Shown: positions 7,430 to 16,104 of the stretch, one piece after another
Numbering within the stretch: the first letter of the stretch is position 1
How the letters are laid out: each line of letters begins with the position of its first letter
From: Woeseiaceae bacterium
GTDB lineage: Bacteria; Pseudomonadota; Gammaproteobacteria; Steroidobacterales; Woeseiaceae
NCBI GenBank assembly: GCA_013042375.1
Contig: JABDQH010000075.1
Span: 1-64,000 of the forward strand
DNA length: 64,000 nt
Direction of reading: 5' to 3'
Notes under the pieces: generated by a model
The model's input: only the letters and a program-made list of their open reading frames with translations
The model's database searches: none
Told to the model about the DNA's origin: nothing
Translations under genes and position numbers: made by a program

Positions 7430-9025
7430 ATGTCCCGTTACTCCGACGAAATTACCTCCGCCGCCAACCTGATTGCAGACCAGGGCGACGCCTGGGCCGC
7501 GATCGATCCGGAAGCTGTCGCACGCATGAAGATCCAGAATCGCTTCAATACGGGCCTCGACATTGCCCGCTACACGGCAAAGATCATGCGTGAGGATATG
7601 GCGCGTTACGACGAAGACCCCTCGAAATACACCCAGTCTCTCGGCTGTTGGCACGGCTTCATCGGCCAGCAGAAAATGATCTCGATCAAGAAGCACTTCG
7701 GCAACACCAAGGGCCGCTATCTCTATCTGTCGGGCTGGATGGTTGCGGCGCTGCGCTCCGAATTCGGTCCCTTGCCCGACCAGTCGATGCACGAAAAAAC
7801 CTCGGTGCCAGCGTTGATCGAAGAGCTGTATACCTTCCTGCGGCAAGCGGATGCCCGCGAGCTCGGCGGCCTGTTCCGGGATCTCGACAAAGCGCGCGCA
7901 GAGGGTAATGCGGTCAGGGAACAGGAGATCAAGAACAGCATCGAGACCTTCCAGACGCACGTCGTGCCGATCATCGCCGACATCGATGCCGGCTTCGGTA
8001 ACGCCGAGGCGACCTACCTGCTCGCCAAGAAGATGATCGAGGCAGGCGCCTGCGCCCTGCAGATCGAGAACCAGGTATCGGACGAGAAGCAGTGCGGTCA
8101 CCAGGACGGCAAGGTCACTGTCCCGCATGAAGATTTCATCGCCAAGATTCGTGCGATCCGCTACGCGTTCCTCGAACTCGGCGTGGACGACGGCATCATC
8201 GTCGCACGCACAGACTCGCTTGGTGCGGGCCTGACGAAACAGATCGCGGTTACGCACGAGCCGGGCGACCTGGGTGACCAGTACAACTCGTTCCTCGACT
8301 GCGACGAAGTGACGCCCGAAGAGCTGCAGAACGGCGACGTCCTGATAAAGAGGGACGGCAAGTTCATGCATCCGAAGCGCTTGCCGAGCAACCTGTTCCA
8401 GTTTCGGCCCGGTACCGGTGAGGACCGCTGCGTACTCGACAGCATCACCTCGTTGCAGAACGGTGCCGACCTCTTGTGGATCGAGACCGAGAAGCCGCAC
8501 ATCGGGCAGATCGGCGGCATGGTGAACCGCATCCGTGAAGTCATCCCGAACGCCAAGCTCGTCTACAACAACAGCCCGTCGTTCAACTGGACGCTCAACT
8601 TCCGTCAGCAGGTCTTCGATGCCTGGAAGGAACTAGGCAAGAACGTATCGGCTTACGATCGCGACAATCTGATGAGTGTTGAATACGACGAAACCGAGCT
8701 GGGCCATGAGGCCGACAAGAAGATCCGTACCTTCCAGGCGGACGCCGCCCGCGAGGCCGGTATCTTCCACCACCTGATCACGTTGCCGACGTATCACACG
8801 GCGGCGCTGTCGACCGACACGCTGTCGAAAGAGTACTTCGGCGAACTCGGCATGCTGGGCTACGTACTGCACGTGCAGCGCGAGGAGATTCGCCAGGGCA
8901 TCGCCTGCGTCAAACACCAGAACATGTCCGGATCGGATATCGGCGACGATCACAAAGAGTACTTCTCGGGCGATGCTGCCCTGAAGGCAGGTGGCGAACA
9001 CAACACGATGAACCAGTTCTCCTGA
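7430..9025 (+). CDS. aceA: Isocitrate lyase
   Basis: A 531-residue enzyme of the larger Pseudomonas-type isocitrate lyase group. It cleaves isocitrate to succinate and glyoxylate, the first step of the glyoxylate bypass, and feeds malate synthase upstream. The active-site loop reads KQCGHQDGKVTVPHEDF with catalytic Cys222, instead of the KKCGHMGGK form of the shorter enzymes. VARTDSLGAG, WIETEKPHI and VYNNSPSFNW are further conserved segments. ATG 7430 has AAGAGG eight bases upstream. The rraA gene follows after 10 bp, probably in the same transcript. Control is likely through the triple repeat covering the promoter. Confidence 0.95.
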   Translation: MSRYSDEITSAANLIADQGDAWAAIDPEAVARMKIQNRFNTGLDIARYTAKIMREDMARYDEDPSKYTQSLGCWHGFIGQQKMISIKKHFGNTKGRYLYLSGWMVAALRSEFGPLPDQSMHEKTSVPALIEELYTFLRQADARELGGLFRDLDKARAEGNAVREQEIKNSIETFQTHVVPIIADIDAGFGNAEATYLLAKKMIEAGACALQIENQVSDEKQCGHQDGKVTVPHEDFIAKIRAIRYAFLELGVDDGIIVARTDSLGAGLTKQIAVTHEPGDLGDQYNSFLDCDEVTPEELQNGDVLIKRDGKFMHPKRLPSNLFQFRPGTGEDRCVLDSITSLQNGADLLWIETEKPHIGQIGGMVNRIREVIPNAKLVYNNSPSFNWTLNFRQQVFDAWKELGKNVSAYDRDNLMSVEYDETELGHEADKKIRTFQADAAREAGIFHHLITLPTYHTAALSTDTLSKEYFGELGMLGYVLHVQREEIRQGIACVKHQNMSGSDIGDDHKEYFSGDAALKAGGEHNTMNQFS

Positions 9026-9035
9026 GGGGGACTCG

Positions 9036-9512
9036 TTGCGCCCGACAACCGACCTCTACGACGATTACGAAGACGAGGTCGAGACCTGCTCGGTCCTGTT
9101 CCGTGATTTCGGCGGCCGCAGAGAATTCTGCGGCCCCGTTCGGACCGTCAAATGCCTGAACGACAACTCCGTCTTCCGTGAGCTCCTGAACGAACCGGGG
9201 AACGGTGGCGTCATCGTCGTCGACGGGCAGGGTTCGACCGAAAAAGCCCTCATGGGCGACATGCTTGCGGCGAAAGGTGCCGCGAATGGCTGGTCGGGCG
9301 TCATCATCCACGGCGTGATACGCGACTCGGCCGAGATCGCGGGCATCGAGATCGGCGTCAAGGCGCTCGGCACCAACCCGGCCAAGAGCATCAAGGAAGG
9401 CAAGGGGGAGGTCGACTGCCCGGTCGAGTTCGGCGGCGTGCGCTTCGAGCCCGGCGCCTGGGTCTACTGCGACGCCGACGGCGTGCTGGTGTCGCCGAAG
9501 GACATCGCCTAG
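9036..9512 (+). CDS. rraA: RraA family protein (RNase E activity regulator / aldolase fold)
   Basis: A 158-residue protein with the RraA core: GGRREFCGPVRTVKCLNDNS near the N-terminus, VVDGQGSTEKALMGDMLAAKGAANGWSG and IIHGVIRDSAEIAGIEIGVKALGT in pieces, and the C-terminal GAWVYCDADGVLV. RraA binds RNase E and dampens mRNA decay; relatives are HMG/oxaloacetate aldolases. The start is TTG 9036 with GAGGGGG five bases before it. It sits 10 bp after isocitrate lyase, an arrangement that suggests co-expression with growth on acetate. Confidence 0.9.
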   Translation: MRPTTDLYDDYEDEVETCSVLFRDFGGRREFCGPVRTVKCLNDNSVFRELLNEPGNGGVIVVDGQGSTEKALMGDMLAAKGAANGWSGVIIHGVIRDSAEIAGIEIGVKALGTNPAKSIKEGKGEVDCPVEFGGVRFEPGAWVYCDADGVLVSPKDIA

Positions 9513-9666
9513 CACGCGAGCCCTGTTCTGCCCTGACTTTCCTGGTCAAAAAGGCCCAGATATCGATTAAGGTTGTCTGCAGGCGCCAAATTGTGCGCAG
9601 GGTCAAGTCTGATTATTGAGTTCGCGGGCAGAATCAGGCCGACCCGTGGTGCTGGTAACGGACGGA

Positions 9667-10872
9667 ATGAGCTCACCGTTCTTCTACATAATCTTCTCGC
9701 TGATGCTGAGCAGCGTCGCGCTGTCCGTGGCCTTCTACATTGCATATGCGAATTTCGGCCGGCAGCGGCACGCCCTGACCTGGGCCGTGGCGTTTCTCTT
9801 CGGCACCCTGCAGTTCGGCACAACGCTCAACGCCCAGTCGTTTCCGTCCGAGTCTGCATACCTGTTGGCTGAAAACGCGTGCGCGATCATGCTCATCACC
9901 CTGAGCCTGCGCGGCCATTGCCAGCGCACGAACTGCGCCTTTCTGCCCCGGAACATATGGCCATACGCGGGCGTCGTCTTTCTCGTCGCGGGATTGTTCA
10001 CGGTGATTTTCCCGCATGCAGGACTTTTGCAGGCCGTGACGCCGGCATACGCATCGATAACGCTGGCCCTGTCCAGCTGGATAATTCTCGCAGCCCGTGA
10101 CCACACACGAGCGTCCGAGTGGGCGGCCGCGATATCGATTGCGCTGTTCGGAATCACCCAGGCCGTGGCGGCGTGGCTGTCCGTGATGCAGGGGGCCGTT
10201 CACGACGAGACGCAGCTCAATGCCTTCCTGCACTTCATGTTTTTGACGCTGCCCACCGGCTACATCACAACGTCGATGCTGATCATCCTGATGATGGCGT
10301 CCGACATCTCCGAGGAGATGAAGGAGATCGCGGTCCGGGACCAGCTGACGGGCCTGTTCAATCGTCGCGGCTTCATCGAGTTGAGCGAAAAGGCCTACGC
10401 GACGGCCCGGCGCACCAACACACCACTGTCTGTGATCATGACCGACATCGATCGCTTCAAGTTTATCAACGACAAATTCGGGCACGCGGCCGGTGACGTC
10501 GCGCTCCAGCACTTCGCGAGGCTGGTGTCCGAGGATCGCCGCCGCAACGACGTCGTCGCGCGCGTCGGGGGAGAGGAATTCGCCATACTCCTGCCAGGGG
10601 TCAAACCACGCGATGCGACGGCGCTTGCCGAAGAGCTTTGTCAGAAGATCGGCGCGAGCCCGATGGCACTGACGAGTGCCGGCGTGTCAATGACGTCGAG
10701 CTTTGGCGTCGCCACGATCTCGAAAAAGGACACGTCACTCGACGACATGATACGCCGGGCCGATCGTGCGCTGTATCGTTCCAAGCACGCGGGTCGGAAC
10801 CAGGTCGATCTCGAATCCTCTCAGATCGTAAGAGCCCCTGACGGTTCGCTCAGGCCGGCCCATTCAACCTAG
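9667..10872 (+). CDS. Membrane-bound diguanylate cyclase (GGDEF)
   Basis: A 401-residue protein. The first ~220 residues hold six or seven hydrophobic segments with few charged residues, forming a membrane sensor I cannot assign to a named family. The C-terminal GGDEF domain begins at DQLTGLFNRRGF. Its active site is GGEEF, and an RRND inhibitory site lies five residues before it, so product feedback is expected. It makes cyclic di-GMP. I start at ATG 9667 (MSSPFFYIIF), which places the first membrane segment at the N-terminus; a TTG at 9616 would add 17 residues. The final codons overlap the stop of the convergent permease gene. Confidence 0.88.
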   Translation: MSSPFFYIIFSLMLSSVALSVAFYIAYANFGRQRHALTWAVAFLFGTLQFGTTLNAQSFPSESAYLLAENACAIMLITLSLRGHCQRTNCAFLPRNIWPYAGVVFLVAGLFTVIFPHAGLLQAVTPAYASITLALSSWIILAARDHTRASEWAAAISIALFGITQAVAAWLSVMQGAVHDETQLNAFLHFMFLTLPTGYITTSMLIILMMASDISEEMKEIAVRDQLTGLFNRRGFIELSEKAYATARRTNTPLSVIMTDIDRFKFINDKFGHAAGDVALQHFARLVSEDRRRNDVVARVGGEEFAILLPGVKPRDATALAEELCQKIGASPMALTSAGVSMTSSFGVATISKKDTSLDDMIRRADRALYRSKHAGRNQVDLESSQIVRAPDGSLRPAHST

Positions 10873-11870
10873 AGCCGGTTGAACCACATTCCGAGCAGCA
10901 GGATCTGGGGCACGGTCACGACCGGCAGCCAGATCGCCGTGCGCCGCCCGATGTTCGTCCACAGCAGTCCGATCTCGGTGTAGTCGGTCGCGACGCCCGC
11001 CATCAGGAATACAAACGGATTGCCGAGGGCGGCGGTCTTGTTGAAGATCTCGAACGCGATCGGCGAGGTGCCCTCGCTGCACACCTCGAGCACGGTCGCG
11101 AACAGCAGGGTGACGAGCATGCCCGTCATGTCCGGACCGAGGTACGCCATGAAGAAGTGCTCGGGCACGTAGGCGCCGATCAATGCCGCCGCCAGGATGC
11201 CGAGCAGTATCCACCAGAGCACCATGTTCGCGAGTGAGACGAAACCGATCGCGACGCCTTTTGTCGCTTTCGCGAACTCGAAGTTCGTCACGCGGTCCCA
11301 GGACACGTCCCCGGCATCGATGTCTTGTGCCGGGCCTTCGATCATGTCGAGACGATCGAGCACCGTGAAGACCACGCCCGTTACGAGTGCGATCGCCATG
11401 GCGCCACCGACGAACAACAGGGCCTTGATGCCGAAGAAGCCGAACAGCAACACGGTCATCGGCAGGTTCGCCCAGGGCGAGGCGAGCAGGAACGTGATGA
11501 CGGCCGGAACGCTCGCGCCTTTCTTGTAGAGCTGGATCGCGATCGCGAGGATGCCGTGTGAGCATGCCGACATCAGGAAGCCGGCGAGCACCGCGTTTAC
11601 AAGCGTCAGCTTGCTGTCGCCGCCGAGCAGCCTGACGACGAAGCCGTCGGGCACGAAATAGTCGATGATGCCGCCGAGTACCAGCCCGAGCAGGACTGCC
11701 CACCAGACGATACGCAGGTAGGCGAGCATGCTCTCGTTGAGCGGTCCGAGAATCGGCAGAAACGAGAGCAGCAGAACACCCAGGAAGGCGCTGCCCATGA
11801 TCACGAGCCGCCGGTTGAGCGGCGGGATGACGTCCGTCTTCGGCTCGCTGTGACAGCAGTGACTGCTCAT
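10869..11870 (-). CDS. COG0701 (DUF318) family permease
   Basis: A 333-residue integral membrane protein starting at MSSHCCHSEP, with a Cys/His-rich N-terminus that could bind a metal. About eight hydrophobic segments follow. Two internally related motifs, SACSHGILAIAIQLYKKGAS and LEVCSEGTSPIAFEIFNK, each carry a Cys at the start of a re-entrant helix, as in the ArsP/SO_0444-like permeases of this family. Those export organoarsenicals or metals, but the canonical CSC motif is not matched here, so the substrate is unknown. A much longer open frame upstream runs antisense through the desulfhydrase gene and is not real. The gene is divergent from the cysteine-metabolism gene at 11970. Confidence 0.75.
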   Translation of the reverse strand: MSSHCCHSEPKTDVIPPLNRRLVIMGSAFLGVLLLSFLPILGPLNESMLAYLRIVWWAVLLGLVLGGIIDYFVPDGFVVRLLGGDSKLTLVNAVLAGFLMSACSHGILAIAIQLYKKGASVPAVITFLLASPWANLPMTVLLFGFFGIKALLFVGGAMAIALVTGVVFTVLDRLDMIEGPAQDIDAGDVSWDRVTNFEFAKATKGVAIGFVSLANMVLWWILLGILAAALIGAYVPEHFFMAYLGPDMTGMLVTLLFATVLEVCSEGTSPIAFEIFNKTAALGNPFVFLMAGVATDYTEIGLLWTNIGRRTAIWLPVVTVPQILLLGMWFNRL

Positions 11871-11969
11871 TGCGCAAGCATACGAGAGTACTTTAGGGAA
11901 TGCTAATGCGTACGGGGCGCTGCGTTCGGGTACGATGGGCGCCAGCCAGCTCAAAAAAAGGACAACACC

Positions 11970-12989
11970 ATGTTGGTTTCGGGCTTTCCGCGCGTGTCGC
12001 TTGCGCACCTGCCGACGCGTCTCGAACATCTGCCGCGACTGACCGAGCATCTCGGCGGCCCCGACATCTGGATCAAGCGCGACGACTGCACCGGGCTTGC
12101 GACCGGCGGCAACAAGGCGCGCAAGCTCGAATTCTCGATGGGCGAGGCACTGGAGCGAGGCGCCGACACAATCATCACGGTCGGCGCCGTGCAATCCAAT
12201 CACGTCCGGCAGGCCGCGGCGGCGGCCTGCAAGCTCGGTTTGAAGTGCGAGGTGTTGCTCGAACACCGCGTTGCTAACCCGAGCAAGCAGTACATGACTT
12301 CGGGCAACGTCCTGCTCGATCGTATCTTCGGGGCCAACCTGCGGTTCTACGACAATGACACCGACTTCGATGCCGAGATGCAGGAGATCGCGCGCGAAGT
12401 CGAGGCCGAGGGCGGCACGCCTTACATCATCCCGGGCGGCGCCTCGAGCCCGGTCGGCGATCTCGGCTACGTGGCCTGCGCCGAAGAGTTGCTGCGACAA
12501 TTCGACGAGCAGGACGTGGCGTTCGACCACATGGTTATCCCGTCGGGCAGCGCCGGCACGCATGCCGGCCTGATCGTCGGCCTGCGCGGCAACGGCAGCG
12601 ACCTGCCGATACTCGGCATCGGCGTCAACGTTCCGCGCACCGAACAGGAAGGCAAAGTGTTCGGACTCGCCTGCGACACCGCCGAGTTCGTAGGCCGGCC
12701 GGGTTGCGTGATCCGTGAAGACATCGTCGCCGACTGCAACTATGTCGGGCGCGGCTACGGCGAGCCGACCGACGCGATGAACGAGGCTGTGCTGATGCTC
12801 GCTCGTACCGAGGGACTGTTGTTCGATCCCGTGTACACGGGCAAGGCGCTGGCGGGGTTGATCGACTACGTCCGCGAGGGGCGCTTCGAGAAGGGCCAGA
12901 CGATCCTGTTCGTGCACACGGGCGGCGTTGCGGGACTGTTCGCCTACGCGGACAAGCTGAAGCTCGACCAGGGCAGCTGCCTAGGATAA
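11970..12989 (+). CDS. D-cysteine desulfhydrase / L-cysteate sulfo-lyase family (PLP-dependent)
   Basis: A 339-residue fold-type II PLP enzyme of the ACC deaminase/D-cysteine desulfhydrase family. WIKRDDCTGLATGGNKARKL contains the PLP-binding Lys in GGNKxRK; VGAVQSNHVRQAAAAA and PSGSAGTHAG (phosphate loop) follow. LLFDPVYTGKA and LFVHTGGVAG close the protein. Members release sulfide or sulfite plus pyruvate and ammonia from D-cysteine or L-cysteate. A choice between DcyD and CuyA cannot be made by eye. A ribosome site (AAGGAC) precedes ATG 11970, and a strong terminator follows directly. Confidence 0.85.
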   Translation: MLVSGFPRVSLAHLPTRLEHLPRLTEHLGGPDIWIKRDDCTGLATGGNKARKLEFSMGEALERGADTIITVGAVQSNHVRQAAAAACKLGLKCEVLLEHRVANPSKQYMTSGNVLLDRIFGANLRFYDNDTDFDAEMQEIAREVEAEGGTPYIIPGGASSPVGDLGYVACAEELLRQFDEQDVAFDHMVIPSGSAGTHAGLIVGLRGNGSDLPILGIGVNVPRTEQEGKVFGLACDTAEFVGRPGCVIREDIVADCNYVGRGYGEPTDAMNEAVLMLARTEGLLFDPVYTGKALAGLIDYVREGRFEKGQTILFVHTGGVAGLFAYADKLKLDQGSCLG

Positions 12990-12990
12990 A

Positions 12991-13019
12991 AAAAGGCCAC
13001 TTCGTCGAAGTGGCCTTTT
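12991..13019. terminator. Bidirectional intrinsic terminator
   Basis: A near-perfect hairpin (arms AAAAGGCCACTTCG and CGAAGTGGCCTTTT around one central base) lies directly after the desulfhydrase stop and 42 bp beyond the TonB-receptor stop. Read on the minus strand it ends in seven T (complement of 12988-12994); on the plus strand in four T. It separates the two convergent units. Confidence 0.9.
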
Positions 13020-13060
13020 CTGCATCATCGCGGCAGGGGGGCGTGCCGCGAAGCTCCCGT

Positions 13061-15367
13061 TCAGAAGAAGTTGACGGTGCCGCTCAGCGTCATGGTCCGG
13101 GGTGGACCGTAGAAGCCGATGACCGAGCTTGCGACGGTCGGGAAATCATAAGCCGCGGCGATGTACTCCTCGTCGAACAGGTTGCGGGCGTACAGGCCCA
13201 GCTCGTATTTCTCGTCGACCGACGTCCAGATGGCGCTGAAGTCGACCAGCGTGAAGTTACCCTGGTTGGTGAGCGGGTTCGGGATTTCGAACTGCGTCGT
13301 CGAGCTGCGATAGGCGATGCCCGTGAGCAGCGCGATATCGCCAAATTCGGACGGGTAGTCGAAGCGCAGGTTCAGGCTCGCCGTCGTCTCGGGCGTGTTC
13401 TGGAACTCGCGATCGCTCGAGATATCGACGAAGATGGGGTCGCCCGAGACCGGGTCCGTCGTCGCCTGCAGCCACTCCGTGTAGTCCGCATCGATCAGTC
13501 CGAGTGAAAACGTTGCCGAGAAGTTATCGGTGAAGCGGGCGATCGCCTCGAACTCGAAGCCGTCGACGTCGGCGCCGCCGGCGTTGGTGACACTGCCCGC
13601 GAAGTTGTCGTCCTGGCCGTCGCCGTCCGAGTCGAAGACGAACGAGCCCGGGATCTGCACGTCGGTGTAGTCCATCGTGAAGACGGCGATGTTGGTCGTC
13701 AGGCGACCGCCGGCCCAGACCGACTTGGCGCCGAATTCCAGCGACTCGACGGACTCGGGTGCGAAGCCCTGGCGCACCTCGGCGAAGTTGTAGGCGCCGC
13801 GTGGATCGAAGCCGCCGCCTTTGAAGCCTTCGCTGTATGAGAGGTACAGGTTGTGCTCGTCCGACGGTGCGTAGCCCAGGCTGACGCGCGGCGTGAATTC
13901 GCTGTCCGTGCGCTTGCCATTAAACTCGGGCACGCCCTCGCTCGGCACCGTGAGCGAAATCGCGGCATCGTTGCCGAAATAGGGCGAGCCGAGGCCGGCG
14001 AACGTCTCGCGCACGACGCGTGCCGTGCGTTCGTCCTCGGTGTAGCGCCCACCGATCGACAGGTTCCACTGGTCGTTCAATGCATAGCTGAAGTCGAAGA
14101 ACGCGGCCCATGCATCGGTGTCGTAGTCGCCCAGCGTGAACGGGGTCAGCGAACTGACGAATATGACATCGAAGGCGTCGAAGGCGTTGGCGTCGAGGTA
14201 GTAGAGGCCTGCCACGCCGGCAAGGCGATCGCCCGTGTACGTGAGTTGCAGCTCCTGGCTGAACTGCTCGTTGTCGTAAATGACCGGTGCATCGAAGGTA
14301 TCCGCGGGCAGGTTGTCGAAATCGATCCAGCTCTCGGTCTTGTCCGAACGGCTGGAGGTGATCGACTTGATCTGCAGCGTGTCGTTGACGTCCCACTCGA
14401 TCTGCAGGCCGACGCCGCCCTGCGTGGTTTCGGGGTCGAGGCCGCCGGTCGACGCCGGGAACGTGGAGATACCGGCGCGCGTGTCCCACACGTCATCGAG
14501 GACGGGCTCGCCGGCCGGGCCCTCGAGCAGGCGGTGGCCCTGGCGTGAGGTGGAGTCGTCGACGCTGTAATCGGCGAACAGGCGCAGGAACACGTTGTCG
14601 CTGGCTTCCCATTCCATGCTGAAGCGACCGGCGAGAATGTCCTTGTCGGCGTTTTCCTCGCCCGTCTCCAGGTAGCTGCCCCAGCCATCGCGCGTGAACT
14701 TCGCGAGCGTGCCGCCGATGCGGAACGTGTCCGACACGGGCATGCTGCCCTTGAGCACGAGGTCTGCCTGGCCGTACGTGCCGAGCGATGCCCTGGCGCT
14801 GAATTCCTGCTCGTCCGACAGCCGTTTCGTCACGTAGCGTACGGCGCCGCCGATCGTGTTGCGTCCGTACAGCGTGCCCTGCGGGCCGCGCAGCACTTCG
14901 ATGCGCTCGACGTCGTAGACGTCGAAGACCGTGCCCTGTGGCCTGGCGAGGTAGACGTCGTCGAGGTAGATGCCGACGCCGCCTTCCCAGCCCGCGACCG
15001 GGTCCTGCTGGCCGATGCCGCGAATGTAGGCGGTCAGCGTCGTGTTCGTGGCACGCGAGACTTCGAGGTGCACGTTCGGCGACTGGTGCGTGACAGCCGT
15101 GATATCGACCGCGCCCATGTCTTCGAGCTGATCGCCCGAGAAGGCCGACACGGCGATGGGCACGTCCTGGAGCGTCTCTTCACGACGGCGCGAGGTGACG
15201 ATGATTTCTTCCACGATCGAATCGCTGGCGTCCTCGGCATCCCGGGTATCCTGGGCAACCGCCGTCGCCGGTGTAACGGCGATGGCCAGTAATGCCGCAC
15301 CTGCAGCCGCCGAAAGGCACTGCCATGCGGGCTGACCGGCTCTTGTCCTGAGTGTCATTGTCTTCAT
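13061..15367 (-). CDS. TonB-dependent outer-membrane receptor
   Basis: A 768-residue protein. A signal peptide at residues 1-39 (…LLAIAVTPATAVAQ) is followed by an acidic linker and the TonB-box/plug start EEIIVTSRRREETLQDVPIAV. The plug continues with VEVLRGPQGTLYGRNTIGGAVRY-like sequence, and the rest is beta-barrel ending in Phe (GTVNFF), as expected for BamA recognition. It imports a large nutrient across the outer membrane with TonB energy; the ligand is unknown. Of several possible starts I took ATG 15367 because GGAGGAGCAA lies directly before it. It is divergent from tetR and the acyl-processing operon, so it probably supplies that operon's substrate under the same repressor. Confidence 0.93.
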   Translation of the reverse strand: MKTMTLRTRAGQPAWQCLSAAAGAALLAIAVTPATAVAQDTRDAEDASDSIVEEIIVTSRRREETLQDVPIAVSAFSGDQLEDMGAVDITAVTHQSPNVHLEVSRATNTTLTAYIRGIGQQDPVAGWEGGVGIYLDDVYLARPQGTVFDVYDVERIEVLRGPQGTLYGRNTIGGAVRYVTKRLSDEQEFSARASLGTYGQADLVLKGSMPVSDTFRIGGTLAKFTRDGWGSYLETGEENADKDILAGRFSMEWEASDNVFLRLFADYSVDDSTSRQGHRLLEGPAGEPVLDDVWDTRAGISTFPASTGGLDPETTQGGVGLQIEWDVNDTLQIKSITSSRSDKTESWIDFDNLPADTFDAPVIYDNEQFSQELQLTYTGDRLAGVAGLYYLDANAFDAFDVIFVSSLTPFTLGDYDTDAWAAFFDFSYALNDQWNLSIGGRYTEDERTARVVRETFAGLGSPYFGNDAAISLTVPSEGVPEFNGKRTDSEFTPRVSLGYAPSDEHNLYLSYSEGFKGGGFDPRGAYNFAEVRQGFAPESVESLEFGAKSVWAGGRLTTNIAVFTMDYTDVQIPGSFVFDSDGDGQDDNFAGSVTNAGGADVDGFEFEAIARFTDNFSATFSLGLIDADYTEWLQATTDPVSGDPIFVDISSDREFQNTPETTASLNLRFDYPSEFGDIALLTGIAYRSSTTQFEIPNPLTNQGNFTLVDFSAIWTSVDEKYELGLYARNLFDEEYIAAAYDFPTVASSVIGFYGPPRTMTLSGTVNFF

Positions 15368-15489
15368 TTGCTCCTCCGCCATCGTACGCCTGAGTGCCGG
15401 CTTGCCGCTGTCTTTTGCAGGCAGGAAAAGCAAGCCGGAGCCCCCGATTGAACTTGTTAATTATCCCAAAGTTTGCAACATTATGAAAC

Positions 15490-16104
15490 ATGGTTCAAGT
15501 TTCAGATTCAGCGCGGATTCCGAAGACTGAACGCGGCAGACGGACCCGAGACAAGCTCCTTGAGGCCGCCGAGATCGAATTCGGCGAGAAGGGCTACCAC
15601 GAGGCGGGCATCAGCGGCATCACCCAGCGCGCGGGCGTTGCGCTCGGCACGTTCTATACCTATTTCGCCAGCAAGGAAGAGATCTTTCGGGCATTGGTCC
15701 GCTACATGAGCCGGCACATCCGCGAGTGGGTGGCCGAGCGGGCGGCGGGGGCTCCGAACCGCCTCGAGGCCGAGCGCAGGGGTATCGAAGCCTTCATTGA
15801 GTTCGTCCGCCAGCACAAGAGCATCTACCGCATCATCTCGGAGGCGGAATTCGTCGCTCCCGGGGAGTATCGCGACCACTATGAAGGCTTCGCCGAGGGA
15901 TACCGGGTCAACATGAAACGGGCGGCGGCGAAGGGAGATATCCGCGAGGGGGACTTCGAAACGTGGGCGTGGGCGATCATGGGCCAGGTCGTGTTCATGG
16001 GCATGCGCTACGCCGAGTGGGACGACGGCCGCCCGGCCGCGGAACTCGCCGACGTCATCACGGACCTGATCGCTCGTGGAATCGGGCCGGAGGAAAGAAG
16101 ATGA
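15490..16104 (+). CDS. TetR-family transcriptional regulator
   Basis: A 204-residue protein. The N-terminal TetR helix-turn-helix is clear: RDKLLEAAEIEFGEKGYHEAGISGITQRAGVALGTFYTYF in pieces over residues 22-62. The variable C-terminal ligand domain follows. It starts the operon and its stop overlaps the ATG of the KAS III-like gene (ATGA). The 122-bp region between it and the divergent TonB receptor is the likely operator location; I saw only a weak TTGAAC/GTTCAA inverted pair there. The ligand is presumably an acyl compound handled by the operon, which is inference. Confidence 0.88.
   Translation: MVQVSDSARIPKTERGRRTRDKLLEAAEIEFGEKGYHEAGISGITQRAGVALGTFYTYFASKEEIFRALVRYMSRHIREWVAERAAGAPNRLEAERRGIEAFIEFVRQHKSIYRIISEAEFVAPGEYRDHYEGFAEGYRVNMKRAAAKGDIREGDFETWAWAIMGQVVFMGMRYAEWDDGRPAAELADVITDLIARGIGPEERR

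Noticed and set aside
11871-12917. N-terminal extension of the COG0701 permease to about 680 residues
   Set aside because: The extension is antisense to the desulfhydrase gene; the permease begins naturally at MSSHCCHSEP.
15466-15480. AAAGTTTGCAAC next to tetR as a RamB-type site
   Set aside because: It resembles the corynebacterial RamB motif by chance, but it is single, not near a glyoxylate gene, and unlike the 14-bp repeats found at those genes.
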